Positions 25,795 through 34,750 of a stretch of 64,000 bases of DNA are shown here, piece after piece. Origin of the DNA: an uncultured bacterium (lineage in GTDB: Bacteria > Bacillota > Clostridia > Oscillospirales > Oscillospiraceae). Each line of letters starts with the position of its first letter. Position 1 is the first letter of the stretch. Under the pieces are notes generated by a model. It saw only the letters and a program-made list of their open reading frames with translations. It searched no databases and was not told the origin of the DNA. Location of the stretch: NCBI GenBank assembly GCA_945873205.1, contig CAMCCC010000003.1, positions 1-64,000 of the forward strand. Direction: 5' to 3'. The translations under genes were made by a program, and so were the position numbers.

Positions 25795-26208
25795 ATGGTC
25801 AGTTTAATTATGGGTCTGAAGGGTTCCGGCAAGACCAAGAAGCTGGTAGACATGGTTCGTCAGGCTGTCAACGAGGGCACCGGCGACGTGGTCTGCATCG
25901 AGAAGGAGCGGAAGCTCACCTATGATATCCCTTATCAGGCCCGTCTTATTGACGCCGGCACCTATGATATCGGCAGCTATGAATTTCTGAAAGGTCTTAT
26001 CTGCGGCGTCCATGCCGGAAACTACGATATTACCCATTTCTTCGTTGACAATTTCTATAAGCTGGTGGGGGACAAGTCCAGTGAGGCTCTCTGCACCTTC
26101 ATCGCCTGGCTGGATAAGTTCGCAGCCGCGGAAAAGATTGATTTTGTCATCAGCATCTCTGTGGACCCGGAAACGGTCCCCGCAGAGCTGAAGAAGTACA
26201 TGATATAA
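25795..26208 (+). CDS. Small P-loop ATP-binding protein of unknown function
   Basis: A 137-residue protein opening with a Walker A motif (MGLKGSGKTKKL, residues 6-17). A hydrophobic strand with an acidic end (THFFVDN, near residue 86) could serve as Walker B. It is short for an ATPase and shows no further domain. Homologues exist as ATP-binding proteins in Clostridia by my recollection, without a defined role. The start at 25795 has AAAGGAG 11 bases upstream; the longer frame to 25633 is rejected. Monocistronic, with its own terminator. Confidence 0.75.
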   Translation: MVSLIMGLKGSGKTKKLVDMVRQAVNEGTGDVVCIEKERKLTYDIPYQARLIDAGTYDIGSYEFLKGLICGVHAGNYDITHFFVDNFYKLVGDKSSEALCTFIAWLDKFAAAEKIDFVISISVDPETVPAELKKYMI

Positions 26209-26235
26209 TTATATTCCTTCCCTGCAGGAAATATG

Positions 26236-26266
26236 TCAAAAGCCCGCACGTTCATGTGCGGGCTTT
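26236..26266 (+). terminator. Terminator of the small P-loop gene
   Basis: AAAGCCCGCAC / GTGCGGGCTTTT hairpin with a T-run. Confidence 0.88.
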
Positions 26267-26827
26267 TGTTTTCCCTCTCAAGCCTTCCCCTGGAGGGGAA
26301 GGTGCTGAGCGAAGCGAGGCGGATGAGGTGGAAACCCCGCGTCTCTGCCGGAAGCAGCAAGGCTGCACCCGTAGGGGCGCTATTGTTTCCCCTCGCCCCC
26401 TTGGCTCCCCTTTCCAAGGGGAGCTGGACAGGGAAACTGCTGCACCCTTGGCTCCCTCTGACGAGGGAGCTGTCAGCCGCAGGCTGACTGAGGGAGAGAT
26501 TATTCATCGTCAGATCTATCCGTCTTTTTTCTCTCCCTCAGTCAAAAATCAAAGATTTTTGCCACCTCCCTCGTCAGAGGGAGGCATGAGATAGGCTCGC
26601 CTTCTCAAGCCTTCCCCTGGAGGGGAAGGTGCTGAGCGAAGCGAGGCGGATGAGGTGGCATAGGCTCCCCTTCCCAAGGGGAGCTGGCTTTTGCGCAGCA
26701 AAAGACTGAGAGGTTCATTCCACCGCCGCACTTCATAAGAACCGTAGGGGCGTGCATCGCACGTCCGCGAAATGCAGCGAGTTTCATCTGACGCGGCAGC
26801 CATCGCACGTCCGCCTGTTTCATGCGG
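26267..26827. repeat. Mosaic of palindromic repeats in a 668-bp gap
   Basis: At least four repeat units are packed here: TTCCCCTGGAGGGGAA plus GCTGAGCGAAGCGAGGCGGATGAGGTGG (26284 onward, again at 26610 onward), CTCCCTC..GAGGGAG with the GTCAGCC stem (26451 onward), an inverted GCCACCTCCCTCGTCAGAGGGAG (about 26560), and CCCCTTCCCAAGGGG with CAGTCTTTTGC-type arms (26665-26710). A fragment of the GTAGGGGCGTGCAT repeat lies near 26745. Short frames inside are accidental products of the repeats. Confidence 0.75.
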
Positions 26828-26868
26828 AAGGCCCCTGACCGAAGAATTTCGGTCAGGGGCCTCTTTGT
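26828..26868 (-). terminator. Terminator of the lipoprotein gene
   Basis: AGGCCCCTGACCGAA / TTCGGTCAGGGGCCT hairpin right after the stop codon. Only a short, imperfect T-tract follows it on the minus strand. Confidence 0.85.
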
Positions 26869-26876
26869 TATGTTAT

Positions 26877-28175
26877 TCAGTAGATATAGTCGTTATAGTC
26901 GGCCTGCAAATACTTCCAGGTATAGTTTACCAGATCGATGTATTCCGGGTTCGCGTATTTGACAACGGTTCCGTCCGTCAATTCCAGGGTCCGGCAGCCG
27001 TTTTCGTCCACATAGTTTTTGGCCACATAGTCGCTTTTGACAAAGCAGAGATAGCCAAAACCGGTCAGCTGCCTGTCATCGGAGGCCAGGTCCGTCACGT
27101 TGAGAACATTTTCCACCCTGCCCCGGCCGGGGATGCTTCCCGCAGAAAAGCTATACTTTATCGTGCCGGAGCAAAGCAGGGTAAGGCCCTCATCGTAAAC
27201 CTTGCTGGGGAACAGGAAGGCGTCCTCAATGTCAAAGAGCTTCTGCCCGTCCTCGTAATAGGCGTCGATCCGCTGGCCGTTCTCATCATAGAGATAGCCC
27301 AGGCTGATCGGGTCGCCCAGGTACTGGTGTACATCCTCTTTGCCGTCCACATAAACATATTTTGCCTCAAAAGCGGTGCCAAGCTGATCTTCACGCACGA
27401 AAGCAAACGCGTCCTTATAGGGATAGCCGGAGGAACGGAGTTTGGTAAAGCCATCCTCCTCATAGATGTTAAAGACCAGCTGCTCCTGGCTGAGTCCTTC
27501 CACAATGGGGTCAATGATCAGCTGCGTCATATCCTCGCTCAGATCCCACGTGCCGATCTCATCAGAACTTGTCTCATCCTTGCTGCAATAGAAATTTTCC
27601 TCATCCAGGAAGAAGTAGTGACCCGCAAGCTTACGCTCACCGAATTCAGGATGGATCACAATGGTGGTTTCATAGATATTGAAATCATGATTGGTGTTAC
27701 CCATGTACAGATACTTGATCTGGCCGGATTCATCGTGCCAGGATATCTCCATGTACCACAGGCCCATCAGGCTCTGCTTCATGGCCGCCCGCCGTGCCTG
27801 AGAGAGCTGGTCTGCATTGCTTACAAGGGCCTTTTCCCCCTCGGTGAGGGCGTCATAGGCTTCACCCGCCGCTTTCACGGCCTCCACGTCCACCGCGGCG
27901 TCGGTCCCCAGAGCGGCGATGGCGTTCTCCACGCAAAGCGCGTTGTAGGCCTCTCTTGCGCTCTGCAGCGTCTCAAGACCTGCAAGGGCCGTTTTATCCT
28001 CCCCGCTCAGGGCGTTGTAGGCGCTTTCCGCCGCCTCTATGGCAGCGCCGCTGTCGGCAGTGACCGTGCCGATCGCGCCGATCAGCTTCTCCGCCTCCTT
28101 GACCTCTTTGCTCTTGCAGCCGCAAAGCGTGACGCACATTGCCGCGGTCAACAAGAAGATGATTGTTTTTTTCAT
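26877..28175 (-). CDS. Secreted lipoprotein with N-terminal helical repeats
   Basis: A 432-residue protein with a lipoprotein signal (residues 1-20, lipobox TLCGC, so Cys20 is lipidated). Residues 25-130 hold about three related helical repeats of the A..AY.AL...dK..v type, resembling FIVAR-like surface repeats. The remainder is an unrecognised, Tyr/Asp-rich, probably beta-rich domain without visible catalytic motif. GGAGGG sits upstream of the start at 28175. It is flanked on both sides by repeat-rich gaps and has no operon partner. Function unknown. Confidence 0.8.
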   Translation of the reverse strand: MKKTIIFLLTAAMCVTLCGCKSKEVKEAEKLIGAIGTVTADSGAAIEAAESAYNALSGEDKTALAGLETLQSAREAYNALCVENAIAALGTDAAVDVEAVKAAGEAYDALTEGEKALVSNADQLSQARRAAMKQSLMGLWYMEISWHDESGQIKYLYMGNTNHDFNIYETTIVIHPEFGERKLAGHYFFLDEENFYCSKDETSSDEIGTWDLSEDMTQLIIDPIVEGLSQEQLVFNIYEEDGFTKLRSSGYPYKDAFAFVREDQLGTAFEAKYVYVDGKEDVHQYLGDPISLGYLYDENGQRIDAYYEDGQKLFDIEDAFLFPSKVYDEGLTLLCSGTIKYSFSAGSIPGRGRVENVLNVTDLASDDRQLTGFGYLCFVKSDYVAKNYVDENGCRTLELTDGTVVKYANPEYIDLVNYTWKYLQADYNDYIY

Positions 28176-28245
28176 CTCTTTTCCCTCCGTATCTCTCGCG
28201 TATCGCAAAATAAAACAATTATCTTATAGCAAATGCTGCATCGAA

Positions 28246-28534
28246 TGTCAATACAAACACCGCCCCTTGGCTCCCCTTCTCACGCCTTCCCCTGGAGGGG
28301 AAGGTGCTGAGCGAAGCGAGGCGGATGAGGTGGAAATCCTGCGTCTCTGCCAGCAGCAGCAACAACGCACCCAAAAGCTCCCTCTGACGAGGGAGCTGTC
28401 AGCGAAGCTGACTGAGGGAGAGATTTTTAATCGTCAGATCAACCCGTCTTTTTTCTCTCCCTCCGTCAAAAATCACAGATTTTTTCCACCTCCCTGTGTC
28501 CGCGAAACACAGCATCTGAAACAGTTTTTTGACA
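28246..28534. repeat. Composite palindromic repeat, possible third MITE-like copy
   Basis: It contains TTCCCCTGGAGGGGAA with GCTGAGCGAAGCGAGGCGGATGAGGTGG (28287 onward), a CTCCCTC..GAGGGAG unit (28379 onward) and inverted partner boxes to about 28495. It is bounded by TGTCAAT (28246) and TTTTTTGACA (28534), which resemble the ends of the elements at 22253-22496 and 58867-59091. The bounds are tentative. The 411-bp gap holds no gene. Confidence 0.6.
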
Positions 28535-28586
28535 AACGGAAACCACCCCGGCCGAAGCCAGGGTGGTTTTTGCTTTATGGAATTGT

Positions 28587-29126
28587 TCAGCCTCTCGCGG
28601 CCTCCATGCCTGCGATCAGGGCCTTCTTGTTGCCTTCCAGGAACTTCAGCTTGCGCTCGCCCAGCTCCAGACGGATGGCCTCGGTCATGGTGTCCACATC
28701 CACAATGGGCTCCTTCTCCAGCATGGCGCCCAGGATTGCCACGTTGGCGCCCTTGGGGTTGCCCACAGCCTCGGCAATGCCCATAGCATCGCAGTAGACC
28801 ACCTGGATATCATCACGGACGCTCTTGCGGTCAATGATGGAGCTGTTGATCACCAGCAGTCCGCCGGGCTTCACGCTCTGCTCGAACTTATCCAGGGAGG
28901 GCGCGTTCATGGCCACGATTACGTCGGCCTTATCCACCAGCGGGGAAGCCACTTCCTCGTCGCTGACGATGACGGAGCAGTTTGCAGTGCCGCCGCGCAT
29001 CTCAGGGCCGTAGGAGGGAAGCCAGGAGACATGCTTACCGTCGAGCATGCTGGCCATGGCAACGAACTTGCCGATCAGCAGCATACCCTGACCGCCGAAA
29101 CCGGCGAAAATAAACTGTTTCGTCAT
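28587..29126 (-). CDS. 2-oxoacid:ferredoxin oxidoreductase, gamma subunit
   Basis: A 179-residue gamma subunit of a four-subunit 2-oxoacid oxidoreductase (CoA-acylating, reducing ferredoxin). The N-terminus IFAGFGGQGMLLIGK is the family hallmark, with the characteristic SYGPEMRGGTANCSVIVSD. It overlaps the beta subunit stop by one base (TAATG), so it is translationally coupled. Last gene of the operon. Confidence 0.93.
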   Translation of the reverse strand: MTKQFIFAGFGGQGMLLIGKFVAMASMLDGKHVSWLPSYGPEMRGGTANCSVIVSDEEVASPLVDKADVIVAMNAPSLDKFEQSVKPGGLLVINSSIIDRKSVRDDIQVVYCDAMGIAEAVGNPKGANVAILGAMLEKEPIVDVDTMTEAIRLELGERKLKFLEGNKKALIAGMEAARG

Positions 29127-29872
29127 TATTTAGTTGCCCCCTTATCTTTATACACGCCCAGAGGATAGTAGGGGATCATGTTCTCTTCCAGCCACTTCAT
29201 CGCTTCAACCGGGCTGAGACCCCAGTTGGTGGGGCAGGTGGAAAGAACCTCGATCATGCAGAAGCCCTTGCCTTCCATCTGGTACTGGAATGCCTTCTTG
29301 ATCGCCTTTTTGGTCTTGAGGATGTTGGCGTTGTTGTTGACGGCGCAGCGCTCGATGTAGTAAGCGCCGGGCACCTCGGACAGCATCTCGGACATCTTGA
29401 TGGGCGCGCCGCACCAGGCCTCGTCACGGCCGTTGGGGGAGGTGGTGGTCCGCTGACCCACCAGGGTGGTGGGGGCCATCTGGCCGCCGGTCATGCCGTA
29501 GATGGCGTTGTTGACGAAGATGGTGACGATCTTCTCGCCGCGGTGGGCGGCGTGGACGATCTCTGCCGTGCCGATGGAAGCCAGGTCGCCGTCGCCCTGA
29601 TAGGTGAACACCAGGGAATCGGGCTTTGCCCGCTTTACGCCGGTAGCCACAGCGGGAGCGCGGCCATGGGCAGCTTCCAGCATATCAACATTGAAGTAAT
29701 CATAAGCGAAAACAGAGCAGCCGACGGGAGCCACGCCCACGATGTTGCCGCCCATGCCGGACTCCTCCAGGGCCTCTGCCACCAGACGGTGGATGATGCC
29801 GTGGTTGCAGCCGGGGCAGTAGTGGAAGGGCTTATCGGTCAGGTAACTTGTTTTTTCAAATACGACGGACAT
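29126..29872 (-). CDS. 2-oxoacid:ferredoxin oxidoreductase, beta (TPP-binding) subunit
   Basis: A 248-residue TPP-binding subunit. It opens with YCPGCNHGIIHRL, carries the TPP motif GDGDLASIGTAEIVHAAHRG and the NNAIYGMTGGQMAPTT loop. Typical length for KorB/VorB-type beta subunits. It directly abuts the alpha gene with no spacer. Substrate may be branched-chain 2-oxoacids or 2-oxoglutarate; sequence alone does not decide. Confidence 0.93.
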   Translation of the reverse strand: MSVVFEKTSYLTDKPFHYCPGCNHGIIHRLVAEALEESGMGGNIVGVAPVGCSVFAYDYFNVDMLEAAHGRAPAVATGVKRAKPDSLVFTYQGDGDLASIGTAEIVHAAHRGEKIVTIFVNNAIYGMTGGQMAPTTLVGQRTTTSPNGRDEAWCGAPIKMSEMLSEVPGAYYIERCAVNNNANILKTKKAIKKAFQYQMEGKGFCMIEVLSTCPTNWGLSPVEAMKWLEENMIPYYPLGVYKDKGATK

Positions 29873-30946
29873 TTACTTACCCTCCTTCATTTCGAGGATC
29901 TTTGCCACGATCTCATCGGTAGTGGGCATCAGGCTGCCGCAGTGGCCGAAGTACTCCACGGGCTTTGCGCCGTTGATGGCCAGCTTCACATCCTGCAGCA
30001 TCTGGCCCTCGTTGGCCTCCACGTCCAGCAGCGCCTTGGCGTTCCTGGAAGCCTCCGCCAGCTCCTTGTAGGGGAAGGGCCACACAGTGATGGGCCGGAA
30101 CAGACCCACCTTGATGCCCTGCTCCCGCAGCTCATTGATGGCGGACTTGGCGATACGTGCCACGGTGCCGAAGGCGGTGATGACGAAATCGGCGTCCTCG
30201 CACAGATAGGCCTCATACAGCACCTCGTTCTTCTCGATCTCGCGGTAGGTGGCCTGCAGCTCGTTGTTATGTACGGTCAGCTCCTCGGTATTGATGTACA
30301 GGGAGTTGATGACGGCCCGCTTGGCGGGATCGTCGCCGGGCTTCCAGCCGGTGGCAGCCCAGGGCTTCTTCTCCGGGTCAACCTTGAAGTCCACCATCTC
30401 GGGCATCTCAACGGGCTCCATCATCTGGGCCATGATGCCGTCGGCCAGGAACAGCACGGGGACGCGGTACTTCTCCGCCTTGTCGAAGGCGAAGCTGAAG
30501 ATGTTGATGGCCTCCTGGATGGAGGAGGGAGCGTAGGTGATCAGATGGTAGTCGCCGTTGCCGCCGCCCTTGACGGCCTGGTTATAGTCGCCCTGGGAAG
30601 CCTGGATGCTGCCCAGACCGGGGCCGCCGCGCATGACGTTGAGGATGACGCAGGGCAGCTGGGCGCCTGCGCAGTAGGAGATACCCTCCTGCTTCAGGCT
30701 GACGCCGGGGCTGGAGGAAGAGGTGATGACGCGCGCGCCGGTAGAGGCAGCGCCGTACACCATATTGATGGCTGCGACTTCGCTTTCGGCCTGGAGGAAG
30801 CAGCCGCCCACCTCCGGCATACGCGCGGACATGTATTCAGGGATCTCAGTCTGGGGTGTGATAGGATAGCCGAAGAAGAAGCGTGCGCCGGCACGAATGG
30901 CGGCCTCAGCAATTGCTTCGCTACCCTTCATAAGGGTCAATGCCAT
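29873..30946 (-). CDS. 2-oxoacid:ferredoxin oxidoreductase, alpha subunit (VorB-like)
   Basis: A 357-residue alpha subunit holding the pyrimidine-binding and transketolase C-terminal domains. It shows GNEAIAE-like MKGSEAIAEAAIRAGA, GYPITPQTEIPEY, the loop TSSSSPGVSLKQEGISY and RGGPGLGSIQASQGDY. This resembles the VorB (3-methyl-2-oxobutanoate) group, as I recall it, but 2-oxoglutarate enzymes are close relatives. The reaction reduces ferredoxin, which could fuel the dehydratase activase in this window. Confidence 0.9.
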   Translation of the reverse strand: MALTLMKGSEAIAEAAIRAGARFFFGYPITPQTEIPEYMSARMPEVGGCFLQAESEVAAINMVYGAASTGARVITSSSSPGVSLKQEGISYCAGAQLPCVILNVMRGGPGLGSIQASQGDYNQAVKGGGNGDYHLITYAPSSIQEAINIFSFAFDKAEKYRVPVLFLADGIMAQMMEPVEMPEMVDFKVDPEKKPWAATGWKPGDDPAKRAVINSLYINTEELTVHNNELQATYREIEKNEVLYEAYLCEDADFVITAFGTVARIAKSAINELREQGIKVGLFRPITVWPFPYKELAEASRNAKALLDVEANEGQMLQDVKLAINGAKPVEYFGHCGSLMPTTDEIVAKILEMKEGK

Positions 30947-30959
30947 TTTAATTTCCTCC

Positions 30960-31169
30960 TTAATCCTTTTCTATACGGATTGCCACATCGGGGCAGGTGC
31001 GTGCGCAGGAAGCGCAGCCGATGCACGCTGCCTGATCCACCACCTCTGCGGGGTGGTAGCCTTTTGCGTTGAGCTTGGTCTTGGACAGGGCGAGGACACT
31101 CTTGGGGCAGGCTCTGACGCACAGACCGCAGCCCTTACAGACAAGCTCGTTGATTGTCACCTTTACCAT
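30960..31169 (-). CDS. 2-oxoacid:ferredoxin oxidoreductase, delta (2x[4Fe-4S] ferredoxin) subunit
   Basis: A 69-residue bacterial-type ferredoxin with two CxxCxxCxxxCP motifs ([12 protein letters not shown] and [12 protein letters not shown]). First gene of the four-gene operon (delta, alpha, beta, gamma), 13 bases before alpha. It carries electrons out of the TPP enzyme. Confidence 0.93.
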   Translation of the reverse strand: MVKVTINELVCKGCGLCVRACPKSVLALSKTKLNAKGYHPAEVVDQAACIGCASCARTCPDVAIRIEKD

Positions 31170-31251
31170 GGTTCTACCTCTTTTCTATTCATATTTTCCA
31201 GTTATTACTGACGATATTTCAAGGCCGCCCCCGGCGGCCGGGAAAACGGAC

Positions 31252-31962
31252 TCACTCGGACAGGCTCCTGACCCAGCTGTTCCAGTCGCGGGCCATATAG
31301 GTGTCGATATACAGGGGCGTGCCGATATACTTGGGGTCATGTCCCTCGGAGAGGAACTGATCCATCATGGCCTTCTTGCCGGAGGTGTAGAGCACGGGGA
31401 CACCGGTGCGCTCCGACACTTCCCTGATCATCTCATAGCCGTCCCGCAGCTCTGCGGGGCCGGTAGCTTCGGCCAGGTTGGTGTTGTTGATCATGCCGGT
31501 GATCTTCAGCCGGGAGTGGACCTCCATCTCCTCCTGAAGCCGGATGATCTTTTCCACCGTGCCGGCCAGGGGACGGCGGATGTTGACCACGTTCAGCACC
31601 TCCAGGGCGCCGGGCTCCAGCTCCATGAAATCCTGGTGGTAGCGGCCCAGAGCGGTGGAACCCACCGCGTCGCCGCCCACGTCAAAGACCACGGTGTCCC
31701 AGTCCATGGCAAAGGCGGAAGCCACCTCCGCCGGCAGGGACAGGGTCTCAATGCCGGAGCAGGAGAAGTTGGGGGAAACCAGGCGGATTTCCTTCATCTC
31801 GGTCATCTTGCCCCGTTCCGCCAGGCGGAAATAGGTGTTCACCATGTCCAGATCCAGCAGCTCCGTGCGTTTGCCTTCTTCCGCCGCCTTGAAGGCGAAG
31901 TTCAGCGCCAGCTCCGTTTTGCCGCTGCCGTAATTGCCGATCAGAACATAAACCTTCTTCAT
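31252..31962 (-). CDS. P-loop ATPase (ParA/MinD-like fold) upstream of the oxidoreductase operon
   Basis: A 236-residue cytosolic protein with Walker A GNYGSGKTELALNFA (8-22), an LLDLDMVNTYFR segment after it and a Walker B-like DTVVFDVGGDAVGS (about 93-106). The deviant layout resembles SIMIBI-class ATPases such as ParA or CobQ-like proteins. It lies 82 bases upstream of the ferredoxin gene in the same direction, so a link with assembly or regulation of the iron-sulfur oxidoreductase is conceivable but only inferred. Start at 31962; the longer frame crosses the promoter. Confidence 0.75.
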   Translation of the reverse strand: MKKVYVLIGNYGSGKTELALNFAFKAAEEGKRTELLDLDMVNTYFRLAERGKMTEMKEIRLVSPNFSCSGIETLSLPAEVASAFAMDWDTVVFDVGGDAVGSTALGRYHQDFMELEPGALEVLNVVNIRRPLAGTVEKIIRLQEEMEVHSRLKITGMINNTNLAEATGPAELRDGYEMIREVSERTGVPVLYTSGKKAMMDQFLSEGHDPKYIGTPLYIDTYMARDWNSWVRSLSE

Positions 31963-32000
31963 TGGATGCACCCTTTCTTTCCGACTTCTCCGCTGTTTAC

Positions 32001-32030
32001 ATTCTATCACCAGTCCAAGCCTTGCGTCAA
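32001..32030 (-). promoter_or_regulatory. Promoter of the P-loop ATPase (and possibly the oxidoreductase operon)
   Basis: On the minus strand, -35 TTGACG (32030-32025), an 18-nt spacer and -10 TAGAAT (32006-32001). No strong terminator separates this gene from the oxidoreductase genes; only a short GGCCGC/GCGGCC hairpin at 31224-31240 lies between. Confidence 0.65.
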
Positions 32031-32144
32031 TGAACAATACTGCCGATATTTACCCATGGATAAATTGCAAAATGACGAAATAAATATATGATTGCATCGA
32101 TTTAGATGCAAATTTTTTTATTTTCTTTTTATATTCACAAAATC

Positions 32145-32188
32145 AAAAGCACTCCCAGGGATTCTCCATCTGCCTGGAAGTGCTTTTT
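32145..32188 (-). terminator. Terminator of the ATP synthase operon
   Basis: AAAAGCACT-CC-CAGG / CCTGG-AAGTGCTTTTT hairpin right after atpC. A TTGCATC/GATGCAA inverted repeat (32092-32111) lies further on in an AT-rich spacer. Confidence 0.85.
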
Positions 32189-32197
32189 GCACATATT

Positions 32198-32461
32198 CTA
32201 TTCCATGTCCCTGATTTCAGACACCAGCACGATCACCTGGTTTTGGGCCACGGTGGCCACGCCTTCACCCACGGCGATCCGGCCCTGTTCCTCCCCGGCG
32301 GTGAAACGGATCACCCCGGCGGACACGGCACAGAGCATATCGCTGTGGCCCCGCAGGATTCCCAGGGAACCGAAGGCGGTGGGCAAATTCACATAGTCCA
32401 CATTCTTGCTGAAGCCCTCTCCATAGGCGGTGCTGACGCTGAGCTGGATATCACAGGCCAT
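32198..32461 (-). CDS. atpC: ATP synthase epsilon subunit, N-terminal domain only
   Basis: An 87-residue protein covering just the epsilon beta-sandwich (LPTAFGSLGILRGHSDMLCAV, GVATVAQNQVIVLV). The usual 130-140-residue subunit has a C-terminal pair of helices that inhibits ATP hydrolysis; here it is missing, and the terminator follows at once, so it is not a frameshift at the window edge. The start at ATG 32461 uses GAGGTGA 6 bases upstream; the in-frame GTG at 32470 overlaps that site. Last gene of the operon. Confidence 0.85.
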   Translation of the reverse strand: MACDIQLSVSTAYGEGFSKNVDYVNLPTAFGSLGILRGHSDMLCAVSAGVIRFTAGEEQGRIAVGEGVATVAQNQVIVLVSEIRDME

Positions 32462-32471
32462 TGCGCTCACC

Positions 32472-34716
<2,245 letters not shown>

Positions 34717-34750
34717 CCGCTGCACCTCCTTCTGGCGTTTTCAGCCCGTT

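Noticed and set aside
26256-26594. Short open frames within the palindromic repeats (also around 48169-48537, 22316-22651 and 4912-5180)
   Set aside because: They are made of the repeats themselves and recur wherever the repeats do, without RBS or conserved start.
26267-26827. CRISPR array
   Set aside because: The repeats are of several types, irregularly spaced and in both orientations. There are no uniform spacers and no cas genes nearby.
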